Source of the DNA: an uncultured Prevotellaceae bacterium
GTDB taxonomy: Bacteria > Bacteroidota > Bacteroidia > Bacteroidales > Bacteroidaceae
Direction: 5' to 3'
Assembly: GCA_902761605.1 (NCBI GenBank)
Contig: CACWLC010000003.1
Span: 33,812-97,811 of the forward strand
Length of the DNA stretch: 64,000 nt
Below are positions 9,712 to 18,412 of the stretch, in pieces (within the stretch, counting starts at the first letter, position 1; the number at the start of each line of letters is the position of its first letter). The notes below the pieces were generated by a model, which saw nothing but the letters and a program-made list of their open reading frames with translations, was not told where the DNA came from and ran no database searches. A program made the position numbers and the translations under genes.

Positions 9712-10353
9712 ATGTTAAAGAATTCTTTAAGGTACTTTTTGTTAGTTCTAATAAAGCTTGTTAGTTATATTTATTCGTATGGAGTTAATAAATGGGTACA
9801 TAAAAAAATAAACACTATTTATACTTTGTGGATAGGAAATTTTATAGATTATTTAGGAGAAAAATCAGTAATAGCGAAACCTTGTAGCCTTCAAGGCAGA
9901 GGAGAAAGAATAATAAAGATAGGTAATAACACGAGTCTGGAAGGTCATTGTATTCTTGGTTGTTGGGGGGGACTTTTCTCGCAACACGAACATGTTCCGT
10001 CAATTATAATTGGTAGTGATTGCCGTATCGGAGAATATAATCATATTACATCTTGCAATAGTATTACGATTGGTAATGGTGTTTTGACGGGACGATATGT
10101 CATTATTTCGGATAATGATCATGGTGGGCTTAGTGAGAAAGAGGCAAACATCTACCCTTGGAAAAGAGAATTGAAGTCAAAAGGTGAAGTTGTGATTGGT
10201 GATAACGTTTGGATTGGCGACAAAGTGTCCATACTATCAGGCGTTCATATTGGCAATAATGCTATTATTGCTGCTAATGCTGTTGTTACTCGAAACGTAC
10301 CTTCAAATTGTATAGTAGCAGGTATACCAGCACATGTTGTTAAGTCACTTTAA
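9712..10353 (+). CDS. Left-handed beta-helix (hexapeptide) acyltransferase
   Basis: Putative O- or N-acetyltransferase modifying a sugar of the repeat unit. The 213-residue product has a hydrophobic N-terminus followed by hexapeptide repeats ([LIV]Gxxxx) from about residue 60, ending with the classic C-terminal block VIGDNVWIGDKVSILSG, then IGNNAIIAANAVVT and GIPAHVV. The presumed catalytic His lies in the DNDHGGLSE region near residue 138. The gene is visibly AT-rich compared with the rest of the window, which is common for horizontally exchanged polysaccharide genes. Confidence 0.85.
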   Translation: MLKNSLRYFLLVLIKLVSYIYSYGVNKWVHKKINTIYTLWIGNFIDYLGEKSVIAKPCSLQGRGERIIKIGNNTSLEGHCILGCWGGLFSQHEHVPSIIIGSDCRIGEYNHITSCNSITIGNGVLTGRYVIISDNDHGGLSEKEANIYPWKRELKSKGEVVIGDNVWIGDKVSILSGVHIGNNAIIAANAVVTRNVPSNCIVAGIPAHVVKSL

Positions 10354-10368
10354 TTTTTAATTTGGGAA

Positions 10369-11670
10369 ATGGTTACTTTGCTTATATATGGATGGGTATT
10401 AGCTATTCTGCTATTGATGTTTACAAATGAGCGGTTGGGGATAGCGTTATTCATACCATATGTTATTTTGATGCCATTTTTTAATCCCACAATACTCTAT
10501 GTTTTGGTACTTGTTGCATATGTATTAGCTAAAAGAAGAACAGGTGAAGACTTTAGCTGGGATGTTGGACCTACACGACCTTTTTTTTTGTTTTTTGTAG
10601 CATTTCTCTGTCTTATACCTTTCCAAAGCTTTACTCCTATTGGTGCCCAAATAGGCTATTGGTGTAATGAAATCTGTACAACGATGATTCTGCCATTGCT
10701 GATTTGGTGGGAGGTGCAATCTGATAAAACGTCTTATTATCTTTTTAGAAAGGTATTGATAGCTTGCATACTAATTGTGTCTATATATGGATTGCTTCTG
10801 ACTTTATCACCTGGTTCCAATCCATACCTATTCTTCTTGATGGATTCTATCGGTATTGATGCGGCTCAGGATCTCCAGACATATACAGAGGCAGGTGATG
10901 GACGTATGTTTGGTCGTATATCGTCTTTCTTCTTGCATCCAATGACTTTTGGCTTATTTCTCGGTATGTCATTAGTTTACTGGATTTCAATTTCACATTC
11001 TCAGCGTGATAAATACTTTTATTTGACGATCGTATTATTATCTCTGAACGCTGTTTTTTGTGGTGTAAGAAGTGTGATAGCTGCTTTATTTATAGTAGGA
11101 GTAATTTATGTTGTTTTTGAAAGAAAGATACCTGTCTCAAAACGAACGCTTGTTTTATTTTTAGTAGCTTTAGTTATTCTTTCGCAAATACCGTATTTGC
11201 AGACCTATATTGGTTCCATTTTTGGAGGATCGAATGATGAAGTGTCAGGTTCTTCTTTAGATATGCGTCTGATGCAATATCTGGGGTGTTTAGACGAATT
11301 TATGGATAGCCCGTGGATTGGAAAAGGTTACGCATGGCATAAATATTATGTCAGTACCTATGGCGACCACCCGATATTGTTGGCTTTTGAAAGTCTTGTC
11401 TATGTGGTATTATGTGATGGTGGACTGATGGGTGTATTGATATGGTGTATGTTTATGATAGGCTATATGATTGCTGTTAAACGGGGCGTGAAACATGACT
11501 TTACATTATTCTTAATGTTGATCGCCTTCTATATTTCATATAGTTGTATAACGGGCGAATTTGGATATATGAAATATTTTCTATTGTTTTTCATACTTCT
11601 GTATATTGACAGGCAGTCTATATGCCATGTTGATGAGAATGTTGCAGAGAGTGTTGCAGAGGAAGTTTAA
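10369..11670 (+). CDS. Wzy-like O-antigen/polysaccharide polymerase
   Basis: Multi-pass membrane protein of 433 residues with about 10-12 hydrophobic segments and a large periplasmic loop, the layout of the Wzy/O-antigen ligase family. A short loop with GRISSFFLHPMTFG near residue 187 and a later SPWIGKGYAWHKYY stretch near 315 correspond to the conserved loop regions of that family. In a Wzx/Wzy pathway this enzyme joins repeat units in the periplasm. It is the only polymerase candidate seen in the cluster, which already has a flippase and a Wzz-like protein. Sequence conservation in this family is low, so the call rests on topology and context. Confidence 0.78.
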   Translation: MVTLLIYGWVLAILLLMFTNERLGIALFIPYVILMPFFNPTILYVLVLVAYVLAKRRTGEDFSWDVGPTRPFFLFFVAFLCLIPFQSFTPIGAQIGYWCNEICTTMILPLLIWWEVQSDKTSYYLFRKVLIACILIVSIYGLLLTLSPGSNPYLFFLMDSIGIDAAQDLQTYTEAGDGRMFGRISSFFLHPMTFGLFLGMSLVYWISISHSQRDKYFYLTIVLLSLNAVFCGVRSVIAALFIVGVIYVVFERKIPVSKRTLVLFLVALVILSQIPYLQTYIGSIFGGSNDEVSGSSLDMRLMQYLGCLDEFMDSPWIGKGYAWHKYYVSTYGDHPILLAFESLVYVVLCDGGLMGVLIWCMFMIGYMIAVKRGVKHDFTLFLMLIAFYISYSCITGEFGYMKYFLLFFILLYIDRQSICHVDENVAESVAEEV

Positions 11671-11692
11671 TTTTTAATGATGTCGATTATAT

Positions 11693-12778
11693 ATGGATAA
11701 ACCGATAATTATTGCATATTATTTACCACAGTATCATCCTTTTCCAGAGAATGATAAATGGTGGGGAAAAGGATTTACGGAATGGACAAATGTAGGAAAT
11801 GCAAAGCCTCTTTTCAAGGGGCATTATCAGCCTAAGGTTCCTAAAGATCTGGGGTACTATGATTTAAGATTACCAGAGACAAGACAACAACAGGTGGAAT
11901 TAGCTCGCGAGGCGGGTATTTCGGGTTTCTGCTATTGGCACTATTGGTTTGGTAATGGTAGGCAACTCATGAATGAAATTATTGATGATGTGATTGCCTC
12001 AGGAACACCGGATTTCCCATTTTGTTTTGGTTGGGCTAATGAATCCTGGAAGGCTAAGCAATGGAATAAGAATAGTAAAAATGATATTCTGTTGATGGAA
12101 CAGGTTTATGGTGGTGAGCAGGATTACCTCCAGCATTTTGAATATGCCTTAAAAGCATTTAAAGATCCACGATATATAAAGATTGACAACAAACCAGTCT
12201 TTCTGATTTATAAACCTCATAATCTTCCTCCAGACTTTATTCCCTATTGGAATGATTTGGCCCAAAAGCACGGATTCGATGGTATTTATTTTGTGTCGCG
12301 CATCTTGAGTGGAGAGTCTTATGAGGATCTGATAAGCTGTGGCTTTGATATGGTTACTTGTGAACGTATAATGGATGGATATAAAAAGAATAAGAACATA
12401 TTTAAGAAAATCTTTATCAGGTTATATTCAAAGATAAGAAATATCCATATCGCTATTAGCTATAAAACGAGTATGGATTACTTCACGGTAGAAGATATCG
12501 ACAGTCGTGAGGATTTTGCACCGGCATTGATCCCTAACTGGGACCATTCTCCTCGTAGTAAAGAAATGGCATATGCTATCACCGATCCTGATCCATCATT
12601 ATTCTATCAACATGCAGTAAGAGTGTTGAATATTGTGAAGCAGAAAAAGAATCAAATGGTGTTCTTGAAATCATGGAATGAATGGGGTGAAGGTAATTAT
12701 ATGGAACCCGATTTGAAATACGGAAAAGGATATATTACAGCTTTAAGAAAAGCTATCGAAAAAGTATACAATCTGTAG
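11693..12778 (+). CDS. WbsX family protein (GH99-like domain)
   Basis: The 361-residue product has the WbsX/GH99-like hallmarks: IIAYYLPQYHPFPENDKWWG at the N-terminus, GFTEWTNV, GISGFCYWHYWF near residue 80, FCFGWANESW near 115, and FLKSWNEWGEGNY near the end. Proteins of this family are found in O-antigen and capsule clusters and are annotated as glycosyltransferase WbsX, but the fold resembles GH99 endo-alpha-mannosidases. Whether this protein transfers, cleaves or transglycosylates is not known from the sequence. No signal peptide is visible, so it is probably cytoplasmic. Confidence 0.83.
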   Translation: MDKPIIIAYYLPQYHPFPENDKWWGKGFTEWTNVGNAKPLFKGHYQPKVPKDLGYYDLRLPETRQQQVELAREAGISGFCYWHYWFGNGRQLMNEIIDDVIASGTPDFPFCFGWANESWKAKQWNKNSKNDILLMEQVYGGEQDYLQHFEYALKAFKDPRYIKIDNKPVFLIYKPHNLPPDFIPYWNDLAQKHGFDGIYFVSRILSGESYEDLISCGFDMVTCERIMDGYKKNKNIFKKIFIRLYSKIRNIHIAISYKTSMDYFTVEDIDSREDFAPALIPNWDHSPRSKEMAYAITDPDPSLFYQHAVRVLNIVKQKKNQMVFLKSWNEWGEGNYMEPDLKYGKGYITALRKAIEKVYNL

Positions 12779-12798
12779 CGATGCTTTAAGGTTTACGT

Positions 12799-13851
12799 AT
12801 GAAAGTTATACATGTTGTCTGGGGGCTGGGACTTGGCGGAATTGAGACCATGTTAGTCAATATTGCCAATAATCAAGCAAGGCTTGGACATAAAATCTAT
12901 ATCATAGCGATAAACAATATAGTCGAAGAAAGTCTGGTTAAGGCATTGGATGATTCAATAGAATTTGTATGCTTGAAGCGGGGTGTCGGTTCTAAAAATC
13001 CATATCCGTTTATTCGACTAAATTATCTGCTGAAACGGCTGGCTCCAGATATCATTCACATCCATCGCCCACCATTGATTAAGTACATTTTCTTACCTTC
13101 TCTTCGACGTCGGACTTGTACAACAATGCATGATGTTTGTAATGAGAGTATCATTAAAGGCCTGAAAGAGTGTAGAAGAATTTTTGCAATTTCAAAGTAT
13201 GTAAAAGAAGATATCTACAATCAACTTGGTTTGAATGCGGTTTTAGTAAATAATGGGATTCAGCCCGAGAAAATCAACCATGATGCCTTCAATAACTCAC
13301 GTTTCGTTGTTGTTCAGATAAGTCGACTTGATCACACTAAAAAAGGTCAGCATATACTATTAAAAGCAATTTCTATTTTAAGAAAGCGTGGATTGGATGT
13401 CTATGCTGATATGATAGGCGATGGTCCTTCTAAAGACTACCTCCTGCAATTAAGAGATGAATTGGGATTAGGAGACTGTGTGAGGTTCTTAGGAGAGAAG
13501 AACCAACAGTTTATTTATGAACATTTACATGAATATAGCTTGTTAGTACAGCCTTCTGTTTTTGAAGGCTTTGGGTTGACAGTTACAGAAGCAATGGCGG
13601 CAAAAATCCCAGTGCTAGTCTCACAAAATCAGGGTCCTTTGGAGATTATTGATAATGGGACTTATGGTTACTTCTTTAATAATGGAGATGAGCAGGATTG
13701 TGCTAAGAAGATAGAGCTGTTTTATAGAGGGCAGGACGAAAAAAACAAGATAGAGTCGGCCTTTTTGAGGGTATATGAGTGTTATAATGTCATAAACACT
13801 GCCAAGTCATATTTAGGAGAATACAAGAAGATAATTGAAGAAGTAGGATGA
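12799..13851 (+). CDS. Glycosyltransferase, GT4 family
   Basis: GT-B glycosyltransferase of 350 residues. N-terminal MKVIHVVWGLGLGGIETML is the acceptor-side glycine-rich loop; the C-terminal half contains VVVQISRLDHTKKGQHILL, a donor-binding motif, and VFEGFGLTVTEAMAAKIPVL, the E-x7-E signature region of GT4 enzymes near residue 255. Sugar donor unknown. Its stop codon overlaps the next gene's start by 4 bp (ATGA), which suggests translational coupling. Confidence 0.87.
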   Translation: MKVIHVVWGLGLGGIETMLVNIANNQARLGHKIYIIAINNIVEESLVKALDDSIEFVCLKRGVGSKNPYPFIRLNYLLKRLAPDIIHIHRPPLIKYIFLPSLRRRTCTTMHDVCNESIIKGLKECRRIFAISKYVKEDIYNQLGLNAVLVNNGIQPEKINHDAFNNSRFVVVQISRLDHTKKGQHILLKAISILRKRGLDVYADMIGDGPSKDYLLQLRDELGLGDCVRFLGEKNQQFIYEHLHEYSLLVQPSVFEGFGLTVTEAMAAKIPVLVSQNQGPLEIIDNGTYGYFFNNGDEQDCAKKIELFYRGQDEKNKIESAFLRVYECYNVINTAKSYLGEYKKIIEEVG

Positions 13852-14744
13852 ATAAGATAGTTAAGGCAATTACAAATCCATACTGGGCGTTTGGCGTTAT
13901 TCTGCGACATCTGTTTTCGCGTTCAATGAACGATGAAACATTTATCCGTTGGGAATATTTCTCTGGCATGGGGAAGTTTCCCAATCTGGAGGCGCCAGTT
14001 ACATATAATGAAAAGCTTCAGTGGTTGAAATTGAATGATATCCACCCTGATTATACTAGACTGGTAGATAAGTACGAAGCGAAGGAATATGTACGGACCA
14101 TAATTGGCGATGAACATATTATCCCGACAATTGGTGTTTGGGAATCTTGGGATGACATCGACTTTAGTAAACTGCCAGATAAATTTGTGTTGAAGACCAC
14201 TCACGACTCTGGTGGTGTTGCCGTTTGTAAGGATAAAAGTGAGAATACGTTGCGAAAGGCAAAGAAAAAGATATGCAAAAGTCTAAAGCATAATTATTTC
14301 TATGAGCATCGTGAGTATCCTTATAAAAATATTAAGCCTCGTATCATTGCTGAGCAATTTATGGTGGATGAGTCGGGCACGGAGTTAAAGGACTATAAGT
14401 TCTTTTGTTTTAACGGGGTGCCCAAGATGTTGTTTGTAGCAACAGACCGTCCTTTTGACACACGTTTTGATTTCTTTGATATGGAATGGAATCATTTGCC
14501 ATTTAAGCAAGGTCATCCATTGGCAACCAAAGAGATTAGAAAACCTGTTGGCTTTGAAAAAATGAAAGAACTGTCGAGAAAATTGTCGCAGGGCTTCCCC
14601 CATGTAAGAGTGGATCTTTACGATATTAACGGGCAAATTTATTTTGGCGAATTGACGCTTTTTCATTTTTCTGGTAATGTCCCATTTGAACCAGAAGAAT
14701 GGGACTATAAGATCGGTGAGTGGTTGAAATTGCCAGTGGATTGA
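13848..14744 (+). CDS. TupA-like ATP-grasp protein
   Basis: Small ATP-grasp-like protein (298 residues) of the type found in polysaccharide clusters and named after TupA of teichuronopeptide synthesis. Visible features: the N-terminal WEYFSGMGKFPNLEAPVTYN, the repeated EKLQWLKL, DKYEAKEYV, KFVLKTTHDSGGV (ATP-binding strand near residue 112), an AEQFM motif and a C-terminal RVDLYDINGQIYFGELT, where Asp and Glu would bind metal. TupA is thought to add amino acids to a polysaccharide backbone, so this gene may acylate the polymer; the substrate is unknown. It is the second ATP-grasp gene in the cluster. Confidence 0.78.
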   Translation: MNKIVKAITNPYWAFGVILRHLFSRSMNDETFIRWEYFSGMGKFPNLEAPVTYNEKLQWLKLNDIHPDYTRLVDKYEAKEYVRTIIGDEHIIPTIGVWESWDDIDFSKLPDKFVLKTTHDSGGVAVCKDKSENTLRKAKKKICKSLKHNYFYEHREYPYKNIKPRIIAEQFMVDESGTELKDYKFFCFNGVPKMLFVATDRPFDTRFDFFDMEWNHLPFKQGHPLATKEIRKPVGFEKMKELSRKLSQGFPHVRVDLYDINGQIYFGELTLFHFSGNVPFEPEEWDYKIGEWLKLPVD

Positions 14745-14792
14745 TGAAATGATGTGATAGTAATGATGGGTGACAAACATTAAATCGGTAAC

Positions 14793-16043
14793 ATGAAAAT
14801 AGTATTAGTAAACTATAGATTCTTTATTTCAGGAGGCCCCGAGCGCTATTACTTCAATATAAAAGACGTATTGGAGCGGAATGGTCATGAGGTGATTCCC
14901 TTTTCAATCAAGAGCTCAAGGAATTTTCCAGCAGGAGATTACGAGAAATATTTCTTGGATATAGTGGATGACGAGGTGTATTTCGCGCAGACCAAGAAAA
15001 AAAGTCTGCGGATTGTTTTAAAGTCATTCACGCGCATGTTTTATTCACTTGAGGCAAAGACTAAATTTGGAAAGCTTCTTGACGAAACCAAACCGGATTT
15101 GGTCTATATCATGCATTTCCACAATAAGATGTCGCCCAGTATTATTGATGCTGCCAGAAAACGTGGCGTCCCTGTTGTACACCGCATATCCGATTTTCAA
15201 TATATGTGCCCGAATGCCTTGTTTTATAACGAAAGAACAGGTGTTTGTGAGGACTGCTTAAAGGGAAAACGTTGGAGTTGTGTAAAGAATAAATGCGTAC
15301 TTAATTCTACAGTTTATTCAGGAATAAAGATGGCTGCAAAATGGTTGCACGATATGATGGGAATAACCAAAAGGGTTAATGCTTTTGTTGTTCCATCAAC
15401 GTTCACTTTGGGAAAATTTGTTGAGTATGGTGTACCAACTGAGAAACTCTTTCATATACCGACCTTTTTTAATCTGAAAGAGTCGAATCCTTCTGTTGAT
15501 TACAAACCTTTTGTCTTGTTTGTCGGAAGGATCGAGAAACAGAAGGGCTTGCTGACTCTGATAAAGGCATTTGTTGGAAGCGACTATGAACTGAAGATTA
15601 TTGGTTTCTCAAATGATGGCTATGAAGATGAATTGAAAGAATATCTTGAAGGGAAGCAGCATCATATAGAGTTTCTTGGAAAGAAGTCCTTTGAAGACAT
15701 TGTTCCGTATTTGAAATCATGTTTGTGTACAGTAGTCCCTTCTGAGTGGTATGATAATTTCCCCAATGTAGTGTTAGAGAGTTTTGCTTACAAAAAGGCT
15801 GTCATAGCTACTGATTTCGGTTCGCTGCCCGAATTGGTACATGATGGAGAAACGGGCTTGACTTTTAAATATGCTGATGCAGATGATTTAAGAAGTAAGG
15901 TTGGTATGCTGGTGGACAATCCGGAGAAAGCCAGAACAATGGGCGAACATGCATACCAGGTTGTTGTTGATAATTACTCTCCTGAGGTTCATTATCAGAA
16001 GTTGATGTCTTTGTTTAATAGTGTAATTATGTATTCAAAATAA
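14793..16043 (+). CDS. Glycosyltransferase, GT4 family
   Basis: GT-B glycosyltransferase of 416 residues. It starts MKIVLVNYRFFISGGPERYY, a typical GT4 N-terminus; the second half holds FVGRIEKQKGLLTLIKAF and SEWYDNFPNVVLESFAYKKA (donor-site region near residue 322), followed by ATDFGSLPELVHDGETGL. A Cys-rich segment (CEDCLKGKRWSCVKNKC, about residues 151-167) resembles a small metal-binding insert seen in several GT4 proteins. Donor and linkage unknown. It starts 48 bp after the TupA-like gene. Confidence 0.87.
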   Translation: MKIVLVNYRFFISGGPERYYFNIKDVLERNGHEVIPFSIKSSRNFPAGDYEKYFLDIVDDEVYFAQTKKKSLRIVLKSFTRMFYSLEAKTKFGKLLDETKPDLVYIMHFHNKMSPSIIDAARKRGVPVVHRISDFQYMCPNALFYNERTGVCEDCLKGKRWSCVKNKCVLNSTVYSGIKMAAKWLHDMMGITKRVNAFVVPSTFTLGKFVEYGVPTEKLFHIPTFFNLKESNPSVDYKPFVLFVGRIEKQKGLLTLIKAFVGSDYELKIIGFSNDGYEDELKEYLEGKQHHIEFLGKKSFEDIVPYLKSCLCTVVPSEWYDNFPNVVLESFAYKKAVIATDFGSLPELVHDGETGLTFKYADADDLRSKVGMLVDNPEKARTMGEHAYQVVVDNYSPEVHYQKLMSLFNSVIMYSK

Positions 16044-16045
16044 AT

Positions 16046-17257
16046 ATGGCAGAAAAGAAATTAAATGGAACGGTGATTGTTACTTATCGTTGCAACGCAC
16101 GTTGTTCGATGTGTAACCGTTATAAGGCGCCATCAAAGGCGGAGGAAGAGATCTCTATTGAGACCATCAAGAAACTTCCTAAGATGTACTTTACAAACAT
16201 CACAGGTGGAGAACCTTTTATCAGAACTGACCTGAAAGACGTAGTTCGTGAACTATATAAGAAATCAGACCGTATTGTTATCTCAACAAATGGATTCTTT
16301 ACGGATCGTATTATCGACCTTTGTAAGGAGTTCCCTCAGATTGGTATCCGTATTTCTATTGAGGGCTTGGAAAAGACTAATAATGAGATTCGTGGATTGA
16401 ACGATGGTTATCAGCGTGGTTATACTACACTGAAGAAGTTGCGTGAGATGGGTATGAAGGATGTGGGTTTTGGCATGACAGTGCAGGATAAGAATGCTCC
16501 TGACCTGTTGCCACTCTATAAAATCTCAGATGAGATGGGTATGGAGTTCGCTACAGCGTCACTTCATAACTCCTTCTATTTTGTTGAGGCTAAGAATATC
16601 ATCAAGGATCGTCCGATGGTAGCAAAGAACTTTGAGAACTTGGTTAACGAACTTCTAAAGAGCAATTCACCCAAGAAATGGTTCAGAGCCTACTTTAATC
16701 ATGGATTGATTAACTATATCTATGGTCAGAAGCGCTTGTTGCCATGTGATATGAGTTTTGATACGTTCTTTATCGACCCATACGGAGATGTTATGCCTTG
16801 TAATGGCACGAAGGATAAGGAGGTGATGGGCAACCTGAATCGCCAGTCTTGGGATGAGCTTTGGAATTCGCCTGAGGCAGAGAAGGTGCGTAAGAAGGTG
16901 CGTTGCTGCGATCGCGACTGTTGGATGATAGGCTCCGTTTCTCCTGCAATGCATAAATACATCAAGACTCCATTGTGGTGGGTTGTGAAGCATAAGCTGA
17001 AGTCGATGTTGGGCATGAAGTATTCGATGTATGAGTTGCCTATTTGCTGTGATTATCGTGACGGAAAGGTTACGAAGGAGGAACTGGACAGATGTTCAAC
17101 TTGTGATATGAATGCCGTTATTAACAATGGCCTTTCAGATGATTCTAAAGAAGCGTTGAAAGGAAAGCGTGGAGAGGATATCGTGAATGCGGATGTTGCT
17201 TCACAAGGATATGAAGCAACCAAGGCAGAGACAGACCGTAATATCGAGATTCAGTAA
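16046..17257 (+). CDS. Radical SAM/SPASM-like protein
   Basis: Radical S-adenosylmethionine enzyme of 403 residues. The cluster-binding motif is YRCNARCSMC with Cys16, Cys20 and Cys23 (CxxxCxxC), followed by TGGEPFIR (the GGE SAM motif) near residue 53. The C-terminal third is Cys-rich (LPCDMSF, VMPCNGTKD, VRCCDRDCW, ELPICCDY, CSTCDMNA), in the style of SPASM auxiliary clusters. Substrate unknown: it could modify a sugar or a peptide. It sits 3 bp after a glycosyltransferase and overlaps the next one by a single base (TAATG), so it is clearly part of the polysaccharide operon. Confidence 0.86.
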   Translation: MAEKKLNGTVIVTYRCNARCSMCNRYKAPSKAEEEISIETIKKLPKMYFTNITGGEPFIRTDLKDVVRELYKKSDRIVISTNGFFTDRIIDLCKEFPQIGIRISIEGLEKTNNEIRGLNDGYQRGYTTLKKLREMGMKDVGFGMTVQDKNAPDLLPLYKISDEMGMEFATASLHNSFYFVEAKNIIKDRPMVAKNFENLVNELLKSNSPKKWFRAYFNHGLINYIYGQKRLLPCDMSFDTFFIDPYGDVMPCNGTKDKEVMGNLNRQSWDELWNSPEAEKVRKKVRCCDRDCWMIGSVSPAMHKYIKTPLWWVVKHKLKSMLGMKYSMYELPICCDYRDGKVTKEELDRCSTCDMNAVINNGLSDDSKEALKGKRGEDIVNADVASQGYEATKAETDRNIEIQ

Positions 17258-18357
17258 TGAAAATTGTGGTGACTGGCACTCGTGGTATCCCAAATATCAT
17301 GGGTGGTGTTGAGACGCATTGCGAAGAACTATTCCCAAGGATAGCTTCATTAGGATACGACGTTACCGTCATCCGAAGAAAAAGCTATGTTCACGATACC
17401 CTTTCGGAGTGGAAAGGATTAAAACTTGTGGATGTTGAGACACCGAAGAAGAAATCGTTCGAGGCCATTATCCATACATTTAGAGCAACTTTGATGGCCA
17501 AACGATTAGGGGCTGATATCATTCATATACATGCTATCGGTCCCGCTTTGGTGATCCCTTTTGCCAAACTGATGGGACTGAAGGTGGTGTTTACTCATCA
17601 TGGACCAGACTACGATCGTGACAAATGGGGTTTTGCTGCTAAGACGATGCTGAAGCTTGGCGAAAAGATGGGATGTAAGTTTGCGGACCATGTGATTGTT
17701 ATCAGTGATGTTATCAAAAATCTGATAGCTCAGCGTTGCGGAAGGACGAAAAATGTACATCTAATATATAATGGTGTCCCTGAACTTGAGATATGCGATT
17801 ATCCTGATTATTTCAAAGAATTAGGTATAGAGAAGGGAAAGTATATCCTTGGAATGTGCAGGTTTGTCCCGGAAAAACACTTGCATGACCTTGTCGATGC
17901 TTATGTAAAACTGAAAGATGAACATCGGATTCAAGATGGTATTCGATTAGTTTTAGCTGGAGATACGGATTTTGAGGATGACTATTCTTTAGGATTGAAA
18001 CAGAAGGCCAGAGAAAATGGGGTGGTGTTGACAGGGTTTATCCGTGGCAGAAAACTTCACTCATTATTGACCAATGCAATGTGTTACTCACTTCCTTCAT
18101 CACATGAAGGTTTGCCAATAGCTTTGCTTGAAGCCATGAGTTACAAATTGCCTGTTATCACGTCAGCCATTCCTGCTAATTTAGAGGTGGGTCTTGATGA
18201 GTCGTGTTACCATCATGTAGGGGATGTTGAGGCTCTTGCCAAAAAAGTAGAGAATATTGTTAATAGGCCTTTGCAACGTATTGATTATGATATGAGCAAA
18301 TACAATTGGGATGTCATTGCTAGAAAAGTTGCAGGGATTTATGATACCATGATGTAA
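17257..18357 (+). CDS. Glycosyltransferase, GT4 family (TRGIP.GGVE type)
   Basis: GT-B glycosyltransferase of 366 residues. The N-terminus VTGTRGIPNIMGGVETHCE is the signature of a GT4 group often annotated as capsule or rhamnosyl transferases; the donor half has LGMCRFVPEKHLHDLVDAY and SSHEGLPIALLEAMSYKLPV near residue 285. Donor unknown. The ATG shares one base with the stop of the radical SAM gene. A purine-rich stretch (GGGGGAGG) follows 42 bp after the stop and belongs to the next gene. Confidence 0.87.
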   Translation: MKIVVTGTRGIPNIMGGVETHCEELFPRIASLGYDVTVIRRKSYVHDTLSEWKGLKLVDVETPKKKSFEAIIHTFRATLMAKRLGADIIHIHAIGPALVIPFAKLMGLKVVFTHHGPDYDRDKWGFAAKTMLKLGEKMGCKFADHVIVISDVIKNLIAQRCGRTKNVHLIYNGVPELEICDYPDYFKELGIEKGKYILGMCRFVPEKHLHDLVDAYVKLKDEHRIQDGIRLVLAGDTDFEDDYSLGLKQKARENGVVLTGFIRGRKLHSLLTNAMCYSLPSSHEGLPIALLEAMSYKLPVITSAIPANLEVGLDESCYHHVGDVEALAKKVENIVNRPLQRIDYDMSKYNWDVIARKVAGIYDTMM

Positions 18358-18412
18358 AGTAATCGAATAAATAAGATGATAATATACAATCATTCAATGG
18401 GGGAGGATTACA

